Shown: piece after piece, positions 15,213-23,555 of the stretch
Layout: every line of letters begins with the position of its first letter
How positions within the stretch are numbered: the first letter of the stretch is position 1
Source: Gammaproteobacteria bacterium
GTDB taxonomy: Bacteria; Pseudomonadota; Gammaproteobacteria; Ga0077536
DNA length: 45,990 nucleotides
NCBI GenBank assembly: GCA_009692265.1
Contig: SHZM01000022.1
Span: 1 to 45,990 of the forward strand
Direction of reading: 5' to 3'
Notes under the pieces: model-generated
What the model saw: only the letters and a program-made list of their open reading frames with translations
Database searches by the model: none
Told to the model about the DNA's origin: nothing
Position numbers and translations under genes: made by a program

Positions 15213-16160
15213 TCAAGTTACGAGCAATTCGCGCAGCACCGCGCTCCACGCGCGTCCCAGGTTACCGCGATCGTAGCCGCCGCCGCCGAACGCCATCAGC
15301 CGTCCTTGCGCAAATTTATTGGCGACTGCGCGCAGCCGCGTCGTCGCATGGGCGTGCGCGGCCGGGGTGTAGGCGAGCTGCGCGAGTGGATCGCCCTGCA
15401 CGCTGTCCGCGCCGCACTGGAAAATAATAAATTCGGGTTCGAATTTAGCAAGGTGCGCTTCGACCCGCGGCCAGACCAGCAGAAAATCTGCGTCGGTCGC
15501 AAACGGCGGCATTTCAATATTGAGCTTGGTGCCGGACGCGGATCCTTTGCCGATTTCGTCAGCGCGCCCAGTGCCTGGGTAGAGGGTTCGCGAGTCTTGA
15601 TGCAGATCGGCGAAAATCAGCTCGGGATCGGTCTCGAAGGCGTAGAACACGCCATCCCCGTGGTGCGCGTCGATATCGACGTAGGCGATCCGCTTGCACT
15701 GGTACACCTGCCGCAGGGTTTCGATCACCACTCCGAGATCGTTAAACACACAAAAGCCCGCCGCGTGGTCACGCGCCGCATGGTGCAGGCCCCCGATCGG
15801 CTGCAAGGTCCGCTTGACCGCGCCGTCCATCACCGTTGCCAATCCGCTAAGTGCCGCACCCACGACATACGCCGATACTGCGTAAATATCCGGGAAGATC
15901 GGAGTATCACCGGCATCCAGGGCGGCGCGTTTCTGCGCCTCCGCGCTGGCGACTTCATCGATGTAGGCGCGAGTATGAAAGCGTGCAATCTCCGCGTCCG
16001 TCGCGCGCCGCCCGTGGCTTATTACCACTTGTTCAAGCAACTGCTGCGCCGCCGCTTCGCGCCGAAAGGCTGCTTGCCGATCGCCGCCCAACGGATGATC
16101 ATCAAGAAACCCGTAACGGCCGAGTTCCTCGTCAAGATAAAGGTTCACCGGTTGATTCAC
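15213..16160 (-). CDS. Histone-deacetylase/AcuC-family metal-dependent amidohydrolase
   Basis: The sequence follows the arginase-deacetylase fold of class I/II HDAC homologues: NLYLDEELGRYGFLDDHPLG at the start, GGLHHAARDHAAGFCVFND (tandem His, then the DHAAGFC loop), and IAYVDIDAHHGDGV with the metal-binding D-x-H and the catalytic region. Later come FADLHQDSRTLYPGTG, IIFQCGADSVQGDPL (third metal Asp) and LMAFGGGGYDRGNLGRAW. Bacterial members deacetylate acetyl-polyamines, acetyl-CoA synthetase or acetylated small molecules. GTG 16160 is preferred: AGGAG lies 8 nt upstream and the protein (315 aa) then begins where the family begins. An in-frame ATG at 16259 would add 33 residues that look like a Tat signal (see findings). 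The gene is convergent with the oxygenase gene, 11 bases apart. Confidence 0.88.
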   Translation of the reverse strand: MNQPVNLYLDEELGRYGFLDDHPLGGDRQAAFRREAAAQQLLEQVVISHGRRATDAEIARFHTRAYIDEVASAEAQKRAALDAGDTPIFPDIYAVSAYVVGAALSGLATVMDGAVKRTLQPIGGLHHAARDHAAGFCVFNDLGVVIETLRQVYQCKRIAYVDIDAHHGDGVFYAFETDPELIFADLHQDSRTLYPGTGRADEIGKGSASGTKLNIEMPPFATDADFLLVWPRVEAHLAKFEPEFIIFQCGADSVQGDPLAQLAYTPAAHAHATTRLRAVANKFAQGRLMAFGGGGYDRGNLGRAWSAVLRELLVT

Positions 16161-16328
16161 GGCTTGTGCTCCTCGCATTCCGCCCAACAACACACCGCCC
16201 AGCAGCTGTACGAACCGTCGGCGCGCTCGATCGGGCGGGACCACCCTGGGTTGATTCATGCACCTACGGTACGCGGTGTAGTAGCCCGCGTTCAATAACC
16301 CTGTGGACTAATTTAAGGAATGCTCCGA

Positions 16329-16817
16329 ATGCCAAATAATGACACCTGTTGGTCGGCACCCAGGTTCGTGCACGAGGTTCGTCAGAGTCGAACCTTGATC
16401 GGCGTTTGTCTGCTCCTGGCGCTCGCCGTGGCAAGTGCGGAGGACTCACCTACCTTCAAGCCGCCCCTCGGCAGCTACGAAGTCACGTCCCAAATGATCA
16501 TGCCGCACCTGGATGAAATGCGGCGGATAAGCACTACCGTACCACGCTGCCTGCGAGAGTCTGCGGTGTTCGGCTTGTTCCCGGTCATGGACCAACCGGC
16601 GTTGCGCGGATGTCGCTTCGGCTTTGAGCGGGCCGAGGGCGAGGCCTACCACTACCTGCTCGTGTGCCAAACCGCGCGGGTCGCGACCGGTAGCGCTACC
16701 GTGCGTCTTACAGAAAAAGGAATTTCGGGGATTGTCGACGTTAAAATGGGCGGCAAGAATATGACCTTCAGTCAGCGCATCGAAGCAATCCAAGCAGGTC
16801 GGTGCGGGTCACCTTAG
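16329..16817 (+). CDS. DUF3617-type periplasmic protein
   Basis: ATG 16329 has AAGGA at 16315-16319 (9-nt spacing); an ATG at 16320 abuts the same site and is less likely. The N-terminus holds a basic region and a hydrophobic core, TLIGVCLLLALAVASA, followed by EDSP, so the mature protein is probably periplasmic. The mature part starts PPLGSYEVTSQMIMP and includes paired cysteines (VPRCLRES, LRGCRFGF, LLVCQTARV, AGRCGSP), in the manner of DUF3617 proteins. Their function is unknown. About 165 bases downstream a short sequence encoding AKGISGIVDSKG repeats part of this gene (EKGISGIVDVK), evidence for a lost paralogue or a partial duplication. Confidence 0.6.
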   Translation: MPNNDTCWSAPRFVHEVRQSRTLIGVCLLLALAVASAEDSPTFKPPLGSYEVTSQMIMPHLDEMRRISTTVPRCLRESAVFGLFPVMDQPALRGCRFGFERAEGEAYHYLLVCQTARVATGSATVRLTEKGISGIVDVKMGGKNMTFSQRIEAIQAGRCGSP

Positions 16818-16863
16818 GTAATCGTGCCTGAAAGAGTCGCTTTTTTTACACCCCAAACAAGAT

Positions 16864-16979
16864 GTGGTAGCTGTTCGGGTGAGCAACGCGAACCCCAACA
16901 ACGAACCGCGTCGGCACTTCGATCGCGCAGCGTTGTTGGCCTCATGTTGGGGTTCGCGTTGCTCACTTCAACCTACCAC
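16864..16979. repeat. Large palindromic element with a 22-bp perfect inverted repeat
   Basis: Positions 16879-16900 are the exact reverse complement of 16945-16966 (22 bp, beginning GTGAGCAACGCG). Outside them GTGGTAG (16864-16870) pairs with CTACCAC (16973-16979). Inside, CCAACAACG pairs with CGTTGTTGG as an alternative arm. The element resembles REP/BIME or MITE-like palindromes in form. It lies directly between the DUF3617 gene and a fragment repeating that gene's 3' end. There is no U-tract, so a simple terminator is unlikely. Confidence 0.75.
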
Positions 16980-16982
16980 TGC

Positions 16983-17031
16983 CGCCAAGGGAATTTCGGG
17001 GATCGTCGACAGCAAAGGGTTTCGGGCGTAA
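16983..17031 (+). pseudogene. Fragment duplicating the 3' part of the DUF3617 gene
   Basis: The frame AAKGISGIVDSKGFRA followed by TAA corresponds to EKGISGIVDVKMGGK in the intact gene at 16329-16817. At base level GGAATTTCGGGGAT and GTCGAC are shared. Only this short stretch is recognisable; the palindrome occupies the place where the rest would be. Confidence 0.55.
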
Positions 17032-17169
17032 TTCGCGCCCCGTCCCGCAAACGCGCCACAAACTTCCCATCGTTGACGGCGCGCCGGCCAAAGGTCGATT
17101 CCGCCATCCCTTTCGCGCGGCAAACCCCGTGATCGAATAGGTCGCCCGAGGGTGGTGATTAACTCGCGG

Positions 17170-18195
17170 TCATCCCCACCCAAGCATCGCCGCTAGCGCG
17201 GATGGAATTTCATCAAGTATTGATGGCGGTGCCAGGATTAAACCGCGTGCCGCGGCGCGTACCCGTTCTCGCGCGGGATTATCCAAATATTCTACCGGCG
17301 ATTTACCGTCGATCCGCGCCAGCAACAGACCTGGCAGCAACCTTGCCGCGCGCCGTTCAAAGGTCGCCAGCGCTTCCCACGCGACGTACGCTCGATAAGA
17401 AGTCGTGATGGCCTTGAAGGTTGCGAGATAGCGTGCAGCGAGCAGCGGTCGGTGCGCGGCTTTTAACAGCAAGTGATTCAGCAGGAACGCTAAATCAAAG
17501 GCAGGATCGCCATACCAGGCGGTCTCAGCGTCTAGTAAGACTATTCCCGCGGGACTGAGGAGCATATTTTTTGGACTGACATCCCCATGTACCAACGCGA
17601 GCTTATGGGATAGTGTGGTGTCGACCAGGGCCATTAACCGTGGCGCGAGATCGCCGTGAACCCGCGCGCTTTCGACGAGATAGGACTCGAGGCGCAGCGC
17701 GTAAAAATTCGCGTCGTGCGCGAAGCTGGTCGCCAGCGCCGAATCGAGCGCCGTTGCGGCGTGTAATTTGCCGAGTACTTCGCCGATTAGGCGGCCGTGT
17801 TCACTGTCTATTCGGCCCGCGAGCAGTTCAATTTTCCAATTGCGATACTGTTCTGGTGGAAGATACTCCATGACGAACGCGCCACGGAGATGATCGATCC
17901 CAAACACCGTGGGAACTTGGCGTGGCACAATTGCCGCCGCGGTTTGCAGCCAGGCAGCTTCGGCGAAAACCCGCTCAACCGGCGCATACCAGTCCTTTTG
18001 CACTTTGAGTTTCGGCAGACATTGTTTGACGCAGTAATCTCCGGCCTTGAGTTGCACCCGAAAAATACTCGATGAAACACCGCCGGTGAGTAAGGTTATC
18101 CCCGGGCGCTCATCCGGCTGCGCAAGGCGTAGTTCAACGAGCATGCGCGCCAATTCAGACGGATCGCTGGCGAGATCGTGAAATTTCAGAGCCAT
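17170..18195 (-). CDS. APH/choline-kinase-family small-molecule kinase
   Basis: The 341-aa protein has the aminoglycoside-phosphotransferase kinase fold. It starts with ITLLTGGVSSSIFRV (nucleotide-binding loop) and GDYCVKQCLPKLKV (ATP lysine), followed by the hinge AFVMEYLPPEQY. The catalytic LVHGDVSPKNMLL (Brenner motif with HGDxxxxN) and LLDAETAWYGDPAFDLAF (metal-binding Asp) follow. Relatives phosphorylate hydroxyl groups of choline, homoserine, methylthioribose, fructosamine or antibiotics. Nothing marks it as a resistance gene. Its start overlaps the stop of the upstream enolase-like gene by 10 bases, so the two proteins are made together. A kinase feeding or draining a phosphorylated enolase-type substrate is a reasonable inference; the substrate is unknown. 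Confidence 0.85.
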   Translation of the reverse strand: MALKFHDLASDPSELARMLVELRLAQPDERPGITLLTGGVSSSIFRVQLKAGDYCVKQCLPKLKVQKDWYAPVERVFAEAAWLQTAAAIVPRQVPTVFGIDHLRGAFVMEYLPPEQYRNWKIELLAGRIDSEHGRLIGEVLGKLHAATALDSALATSFAHDANFYALRLESYLVESARVHGDLAPRLMALVDTTLSHKLALVHGDVSPKNMLLSPAGIVLLDAETAWYGDPAFDLAFLLNHLLLKAAHRPLLAARYLATFKAITTSYRAYVAWEALATFERRAARLLPGLLLARIDGKSPVEYLDNPARERVRAAARGLILAPPSILDEIPSALAAMLGWG

Positions 18196-19475
18196 CGGTT
18201 AATGGCGAGAGGCAGCGCGTGGCGGCCGGCAAAGCCAGTGATTCCGGCGCTTTGACGTTCGATGCGTAACCCTTCATTCCACTTGGCCATGCGTTCCGAG
18301 CGCGCGAACGATCCAACCTTGAGCTGGCCGGCGTTCCACCCAATCGCCAAATGGGTAATCACCACGTCTTCGGATTCACCTGAGCGAGCCGAAACGACGG
18401 TGCCCCAGTTCGCGGATTGTGCCTGTTCAAAGGCGGCAAAGGTCTCGCTGATAGTGCCGACTTGATTGGGCTTTAACAACGCGGCGTTGCAGGCTCCGTC
18501 GAGAATCGCCTGACCTACACGGTGCGCGTTACTCACAAGATAATCGTCGCCGATGATTTGAATCCGCTGCCCCATTGCGGCGGTGAACGCGCGCATGCCG
18601 TGATCGTCGTCTTCCGCGACGGGGTCCTCTACCGAGAGAATCGGGTAGCGCTCAATCCACTCACACAGCTGCGCCAACCATCCTTCAGTATCGAATTCGC
18701 GGGCCTCGAGGCCCAGTCGATAACGTCCGTCACGTCCAAATTCGGACGCGGCGATATCGAGGGCAATCATCGCACGCCCGCCGTGGCCCGCGACGTTGAT
18801 CGATTCGGTTAAGGTTTTAAGCGCGTCTTCATTGCTGTCGAACGCCGGCCACCACCCGCCTTCGTCGGCGACCCCGAAGCGCCTACCACGGTGCGCCATC
18901 AGCTCGCCGGCGACTCGGTAGATGTCAGCGCAAATGCTGAGGGCTTCGTCAAACGACTCGGCGCCGATCGGCATAACCAGAAAATCCTGGACATCAACCC
19001 GCCGACCCGCGTGCGCGCCTCCACCAAAAATCTGAATTTGCGGCAGGGGCATGCGCACGGCTTGCGCGCCCGCCAAATACCGCCATAACGGAAGCCCCGC
19101 GCTACCCGCGGCCGCCAGCAGTGTGGCCAGTGAGGTCGCGATCAAGGCATTACCGCCCAATGTCGCCTTGGTCGGCGTCGGATCAAGCTCACAGAGTCGA
19201 TGGTCCACCGCGACCTGCTCGCGCGCGTCCAGGCCGAGTAGCGCGGGTCCGATGATTTCGTTGACGTTGCGTACCGCGCACTCCACGCCAAAACCACCAT
19301 CTCTCGGTCCGCCATCGCGCAGATCCACCGCTTCCCGCGAGCCCCGCGAGGCGCCGGAAGGCGCGACGCCGCGACCGATCTTGCCGTTGGCGAGAATCAC
19401 TTCAACCTCGATCGTCGGGCGGCCGCGTGAATCCCAGATCCGAAAGCCGGCGACGCGCTTAATCTCTGTGTTCAT
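18186..19475 (-). CDS. Divergent enolase-family protein (enolase paralogue)
   Basis: At 429 aa from ATG 19475 the length equals true enolase. Recognisable: WDSRGRPTIEVEV (canonical DSRGNPT), VAPSGASRGSREAVDLRD, GGGAHAGRRVDVQDFLVMP, VADEGGWWPAF (two acidic residues), MIALDIAASEF (metal Asp), SVEDPVAEDD (metal Glu), IIGDDYLVSN (metal Asp), LLKPNQVGT (catalytic Lys region), VVSARSGESED and QLKVGSFARSERMAKWNE. In ordinary enolase the SARSGE position reads SHRSGE, so the phosphate-contacting histidine is replaced by alanine. N-rich loop residues after GGAHA also differ. Metal and lysine machinery is kept, so an active enzyme on a different substrate is plausible. CPEP synthase of phosphinothricin biosynthesis is a known precedent for an enolase paralogue. 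It is the first gene of an enolase-kinase pair. Confidence 0.85.
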   Translation of the reverse strand: MNTEIKRVAGFRIWDSRGRPTIEVEVILANGKIGRGVAPSGASRGSREAVDLRDGGPRDGGFGVECAVRNVNEIIGPALLGLDAREQVAVDHRLCELDPTPTKATLGGNALIATSLATLLAAAGSAGLPLWRYLAGAQAVRMPLPQIQIFGGGAHAGRRVDVQDFLVMPIGAESFDEALSICADIYRVAGELMAHRGRRFGVADEGGWWPAFDSNEDALKTLTESINVAGHGGRAMIALDIAASEFGRDGRYRLGLEAREFDTEGWLAQLCEWIERYPILSVEDPVAEDDDHGMRAFTAAMGQRIQIIGDDYLVSNAHRVGQAILDGACNAALLKPNQVGTISETFAAFEQAQSANWGTVVSARSGESEDVVITHLAIGWNAGQLKVGSFARSERMAKWNEGLRIERQSAGITGFAGRHALPLAINRWL

Positions 19476-19605
19476 ACCTGTCTTTGCGGTGTCCGATGCC
19501 AACTCATACCGCGCCCGTGCCAAACCTGCAAGGCGTGGGTTGATGCTCACTGGTTAATACAGACATAATCGTCCGCACCCTCCCAAGGTCGCCAGGAATG
19601 CGCGC

Positions 19606-20361
19606 ATGGAACTTCACTACGATGAATACGGCACCGGCGATGCGGTACTGCTCGTCCATGGGCTGGGCGGCAGCAGCAATGCATGGGGCGCGCAAGCGCA
19701 GGCCTTAGCGCGGTTCTTTCGAGTCATCGTTCCCGATCTCCGGGGTGCGGGACGTAGCGCCGCCCGCGACGGGATCAACGTTGCCACCATGGTTTCGGAT
19801 CTCGTTGAATTATTGGATCGGCTTGCAATCGCGCAAGCACACACCATCGGCCACTCGTTCGGCAGCGTACTCGCGCAGCACTTAGCAGTGAACCACCCGA
19901 CCCGCGTAGGTCGACTCGGATTAGTTGGGCCGATTCGCGCGCCCAGCGACGCCGCAGTCAAAGCGCTGACCGAGCGCGCAGCCCTAGCGCGTCGAGAAGG
20001 ACTGGTCGCGATCGCGAACGCCACTGTCTCGGTCGGCACTTGCGCACAAACCAAGGCAAAGAATCCGGTAATCGCAGCCTTCGTTCGGGAAATGGTCATG
20101 CGCCAGGATCCCCAAGCCTATGCGGCGACCTGCGAAGCGATCGCGGCTACCCAAGGGGCTGCCTTGGAATCCTTGCGCTGTCCGTGCCTGGTGTTGACCG
20201 GCGACGAAGATGCCACTTCACCCCCAGCGGCGGCGCACACCGTGGCCAATGCCATTGAAGGCTCGACGTTCATGATCATTTCACGCTGCGGACATTGGAC
20301 CCCGATCGAGCAACCGGAAGCGGTGACAAATCATTTGATGAACTTTTTGTTTCAAAAATAG
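19606..20361 (+). CDS. Alpha/beta hydrolase, enol-lactonase/esterase-like
   Basis: A compact 251-aa alpha/beta hydrolase resembling PcaD and MhpC-type enzymes. Features: VLLVHGLGGSSNAWGAQ (oxyanion-hole HG), IVPDLRGAGRSA, nucleophile elbow TIGHSFGSVLAQ, acid in LTGDEDATSP and catalytic histidine in CGHWTPIEQPE. There is no signal peptide, so it is cytoplasmic. It is the first of a plus-strand run of catabolic-looking enzymes and is divergent from the enolase-like gene, sharing a 130-bp intergenic region with it. The likely reaction is hydrolysis of an ester, lactone or C-C bond; the substrate cannot be named. Confidence 0.87.
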   Translation: MELHYDEYGTGDAVLLVHGLGGSSNAWGAQAQALARFFRVIVPDLRGAGRSAARDGINVATMVSDLVELLDRLAIAQAHTIGHSFGSVLAQHLAVNHPTRVGRLGLVGPIRAPSDAAVKALTERAALARREGLVAIANATVSVGTCAQTKAKNPVIAAFVREMVMRQDPQAYAATCEAIAATQGAALESLRCPCLVLTGDEDATSPPAAAHTVANAIEGSTFMIISRCGHWTPIEQPEAVTNHLMNFLFQK

Positions 20362-20378
20362 AGACCAACGGAAAAGCT

Positions 20379-21257
20379 GTGGCCAGCGTCTACCGTGACT
20401 ACGACCAAGCCGGCCTGGACGCGCAGTACAACAACCGCGCGCGGTTCCCGAACTACGTCGAGCACTTTGCAAACTGGGCGCGCTGGAGCGCCACGGCGCG
20501 CGCGGAGCTACCCTGCTCTGTGGATGTCGCGGTCGGTGTATCCGAGTTCGAGAAAATAGACCTGTTCCCGGCCGAGGTTTCTGGCGCGCCGATCTATGTC
20601 TTCATTCATGGCGGCTATTGGTACTCGCTCGATAAATCCGATTACAGCTATGTCGCGCGGGGGATGCGCCCGCATGGCATTACCACGGTGGTGAATAATT
20701 TCGGGCTGGCACCGGACCACGACATGGACCTTATCGTCGCGCACAACCGCGCGGCGTTAGCGTGGTTATGGCGAAACGCTTCGGCGTTTGGGGCGGACCG
20801 CGATTGCATTTATCTCTGCGGTCATTCCGCGGGCGGACATCTGGCGTTGCTCCTGCTCGGGACCCAGTGGCCCACTCTTGACCCTGAGCTCCCGATCGAT
20901 CTCGTCAAAGGCGTGTGTTCGATTGGCGGCATCCATGATCTAGAACCGATCCGATTGTCGTTTCTAAATGAAAAGCTGCACCTCACCCCGGCCCAAGCCG
21001 CGCGACATAGCCCGGTGTATCTGCACTACCGCCATTGCGCGCCGCTGTCGTTAGTCGTCGCGATCGACGAATCGCCCGAATTTTATCGCCAATCCGATTT
21101 GATGCACGCCGTGTGGCAGACCCTTGGCTACCCGGTTGAAATCTTGGTGCCGGCGGATCTCGATCACTTCAGCGTGGTTAACGCGCTTGGCGATCTGGGG
21201 TGCGGGCTGGTGCAGCACCAACTCGCGCAAATGCGTCTGGCCTTCGCAAACTTATAA
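20379..21257 (+). CDS. Alpha/beta hydrolase, arylformamidase-like
   Basis: This 292-aa protein starts at GTG 20379, 17 bases after the previous stop; an earlier in-frame ATG (20295) would overlap that gene and is disfavoured. It carries the HGGYW motif (IYVFIHGGYWYSLDKSD) of kynurenine formamidase/BD-FAE-type hydrolases and the nucleophile LCGHSAGGHLALLL. IGGIHDLEPI and a histidine near DLDHFSVVNAL complete a triad. Family members hydrolyse N-formylkynurenine, carbamates or esters. The N-terminal YRDYDQAGLDAQYNNRARFP segment is typical. No kyn genes are adjacent, so the substrate is probably not kynurenine. Confidence 0.87.
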   Translation: MASVYRDYDQAGLDAQYNNRARFPNYVEHFANWARWSATARAELPCSVDVAVGVSEFEKIDLFPAEVSGAPIYVFIHGGYWYSLDKSDYSYVARGMRPHGITTVVNNFGLAPDHDMDLIVAHNRAALAWLWRNASAFGADRDCIYLCGHSAGGHLALLLLGTQWPTLDPELPIDLVKGVCSIGGIHDLEPIRLSFLNEKLHLTPAQAARHSPVYLHYRHCAPLSLVVAIDESPEFYRQSDLMHAVWQTLGYPVEILVPADLDHFSVVNALGDLGCGLVQHQLAQMRLAFANL

Positions 21258-21269
21258 CGAGGTTCGCCG

Positions 21270-22571
21270 ATGACTCCACAGTTATTCACCAATATCCAGA
21301 TTTTTGATGGCAACGGTACCGCGTGTTTCCCTGGCGAAGTGCTGGTTGAAGGCAATACGATTCGGGCAGTAGAACCGGGACAGCGGAAGCTCCCGCGCGA
21401 ACCCGACACCGCGATCATCAATGGCGGCGGCCGCACCTTGATGCCGGGCCTGGTCGAAGCGCATTCGCATATCACCTACAGCAACATGACCTACCTCAAG
21501 GAGCTTGGGCAGTTGCCGCTCGAAGAGCACACCATGCTGACCTTGCAAAACGCCAAGCTCATGCTGGACTCCGGCTTTACCAGTGCGTATTCGGCAGCAT
21601 CTTCGAAAATGCGGCTCGAAGTCGCGGTTCGCGACGCGATCAACGCCGGCAAGTTCCCAGGACCACGACTGCGCGCCGCGTCGCCCGAAATCGTCGCCAC
21701 CGGCGGCCTCGGCGACGAGCGACAACTGCACCTGCATCACCAAGGGATCGAGGTAATCGCCGATGGCGCCGACGAAGTGCGGCGCGTGGTACGGACCTTG
21801 ATTCGCGAAGGCGTTGATACGATCAAGGTGAATATTTCGGGTGACAACTTCGTGCGCCCGGGATTTGGACAACGCCTGTCCTATACCGACGCCGAAGTTG
21901 CGGCGGCGGCAGAGGTCGCCCATGAGCGCGGTGCGTGGCTGTCCTGCCATGCGCGCGCGGACGCGGCGGTTCGACTAGGACTGAAATATGACTTCAGAGT
22001 GATCTATCACTGCGATTTCATCGAAGGCGAGACGTTTGATTTACTCGAAGCCAAACGCGATCGCATTTTTCTCGCACCGGCGATCGGCATCATCTATACC
22101 ACGGCGCATGAGGCGGAAAAGTTTGGCATTAGCCGCGAAGTGGCCGAGCACATGGGGATGTTTGCGATGCTCGAGCAAGCGCCGCGGGTCTATCAGGAAC
22201 TCAGGCGACGCGGACTGCGAATACTGCCGGGCGGTGACTACGGCTTCGCGTGGAATCCAATCGGCACCAATGCGCGCGATCTCGAGCACTTCGTTAACCT
22301 GTTTGGATTCAGTCCGGCCGAAGTCTTGATGGCGGCGACTAAATGGGGCGGTGAATTAATGGGTCTTCAGAAATTGGGCTTGGTCGCACCCGGCTACCTC
22401 GCCGATCTCTTGCTCATCGACGGCGATCCCGTGCGTGACATCACCTGCCTGCAGCACCGAGAGAACATCGCCATGGTGATGAAGGACGGCGTGTACTACA
22501 AAAGGCCGGATGTAGCTGCAAACGCGGGGCCGCGAACGACGTCGGTGCGCTCGGTATGGGAAACGGCTTAG
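21270..22571 (+). CDS. Metal-dependent amidohydrolase (prolidase/imidazolonepropionase-like)
   Basis: The 433-aa product belongs to the amidohydrolase superfamily. It has LMPGLVEAHSHITYS (HxH metal site), TIKVNISGD (probable bridging lysine), LSCHARADAA and VIYHCDFIEG (metal histidines), and LPGGDYGFAWNP (catalytic Asp). The C-terminal composite beta domain shows LGLVAPGYLADLLLIDGDP. GAGG about 7 nt upstream supports ATG 21270. The enzyme would hydrolyse an amide, lactam or cyclic amidine in the cytoplasm. The stop codon overlaps the next gene by 16 bases, indicating coupled expression with the hydroxyacid dehydrogenase. Confidence 0.88.
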   Translation: MTPQLFTNIQIFDGNGTACFPGEVLVEGNTIRAVEPGQRKLPREPDTAIINGGGRTLMPGLVEAHSHITYSNMTYLKELGQLPLEEHTMLTLQNAKLMLDSGFTSAYSAASSKMRLEVAVRDAINAGKFPGPRLRAASPEIVATGGLGDERQLHLHHQGIEVIADGADEVRRVVRTLIREGVDTIKVNISGDNFVRPGFGQRLSYTDAEVAAAAEVAHERGAWLSCHARADAAVRLGLKYDFRVIYHCDFIEGETFDLLEAKRDRIFLAPAIGIIYTTAHEAEKFGISREVAEHMGMFAMLEQAPRVYQELRRRGLRILPGGDYGFAWNPIGTNARDLEHFVNLFGFSPAEVLMAATKWGGELMGLQKLGLVAPGYLADLLLIDGDPVRDITCLQHRENIAMVMKDGVYYKRPDVAANAGPRTTSVRSVWETA

Positions 22572-23527
22572 GCGCGACGTCCCTGCGCGCCGTGTTGCAT
22601 TATCGCGCGAGTCCGCAACTGGCGGCGGGTTTGCGCCGAGCCGCCCCGGACTGGCTCGAGACCGCCATCGTCGAGGAGGGTGACCGTGTGGGTTTGCACG
22701 CCGCACTCGCCGAAGCCGAAGTCCTGCTCCATGTGCTGACGCCCGCGAACGAAGCCTTGCTCGCCGCAGCGCCCCGGCTGCGCCTGATCCAGAAAATCGG
22801 CGTCGGGATCAACACGATCGATCTGGTCGCGGCCAAAGCGCGCGGTGTTCGGGTCGCCAATATGCCGGGAACCAACAGCCAGGCAGTGTGTGAACTCACG
22901 TTGGCCTTGATGCTGGCGTGCTTGCGGCAAGTCGTGCCGTTTGATCGTGCGACCCGGGGCGGCACCGGCTGGTCGCTGCCATTGGCGGCGCTAGACCGAC
23001 AGCGTGAAATCCACGGTAAAACCGTGGGCCTTGTAGGCTACGGCGAAGTCGCCCGACGCCTGGTGCCGGTGCTGCGTGCGTTGGGCGCGACCGTTGTCTA
23101 CAACGCGCGACGCGATCATCAGGCCGAAGACGCGGCCTTGGTTTCCTTCGACGAGTTACTGCAACGCTCAGACATTATTTCCCTGCACCTGCCACTGATC
23201 CCGGCCACCGAACGCCTGCTCGGTGCCGCGCAAATGCGCGCGATGAAACCAGGAGTTGTCATTATCAACACCGCCCGCGGTGGTTTGATCGACCAAGCGG
23301 CGTTAACCGAGGCGCTGAGATCGGGCATAGTCAGCGCCGCTGGGCTGGACGTGTTTGCCGACGAGCCCGCCACCGCACTGCCGTTGTTTGAGTTACCGAA
23401 TGTTGTCGTAATGCCGCATCTCGCGTGGCTCACGAACGAAACGCTCGCGCGCAGCTTCGATCTCGCGATCGAAAACTGCCGCCGCCTGCGTGAAGGCGGA
23501 CCGCTGTTGAATGAGATCGTCTTATAG
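22556..23527 (+). CDS. D-2-hydroxyacid dehydrogenase, NAD(P)-dependent
   Basis: The Rossmann motif is GKTVGLVGYGEVARRL. Catalytic residues are Arg in INTARGGLIDQAAL, Glu in LDVFADEPA and His in VVMPHLAWLT, the complete triad of the 2-hydroxyacid dehydrogenase family. The substrate domain has LIQKIGVGINTIDL (family GVGxxNID) and ANMPGTNSQAVCE. Length 323 aa is normal. Family members oxidise D-2-hydroxyacids or reduce 2-oxoacids (phosphoglycerate, glycerate, hydroxypyruvate, lactate). The start ATG overlaps the end of the amidohydrolase gene. In context it probably handles an acid released by the hydrolases upstream. Confidence 0.9.
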   Translation: MGNGLGATSLRAVLHYRASPQLAAGLRRAAPDWLETAIVEEGDRVGLHAALAEAEVLLHVLTPANEALLAAAPRLRLIQKIGVGINTIDLVAAKARGVRVANMPGTNSQAVCELTLALMLACLRQVVPFDRATRGGTGWSLPLAALDRQREIHGKTVGLVGYGEVARRLVPVLRALGATVVYNARRDHQAEDAALVSFDELLQRSDIISLHLPLIPATERLLGAAQMRAMKPGVVIINTARGGLIDQAALTEALRSGIVSAAGLDVFADEPATALPLFELPNVVVMPHLAWLTNETLARSFDLAIENCRRLREGGPLLNEIVL

Positions 23528-23555
23528 CGCACCCCCTACCCCAAGGAGAGCCCGC

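Larger units (their letters stand above)
16818..17169. other. Intergenic stretch with large palindrome and gene fragment
   Basis: No intact gene is seen. It contains the palindromic element at 16864-16979 and the DUF3617-like 3' fragment at 16983-17031. Beyond 17031 nothing recognisable precedes the kinase stop codon on the other strand. Confidence 0.55.

Noticed and set aside
15198..16298. Plus-strand frame of 366 codons
   Set aside because: Antisense of the HDAC-family gene, which has clear catalytic motifs on the other strand.
16824..17132. 102-codon open frame after the DUF3617 gene
   Set aside because: It runs through the palindrome and out of frame with the duplicated DUF3617 tail; no support as a gene.
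17170..18195. Aminoglycoside-resistance gene
   Set aside because: The APH fold is shared by many metabolic kinases; overlap with an enolase-like gene and lack of mobile context argue for metabolism.
18186..19475. Ordinary housekeeping enolase (eno)
   Set aside because: The SHRSGE histidine is replaced by alanine, several loops diverge, and the usual pyrG neighbour is absent.
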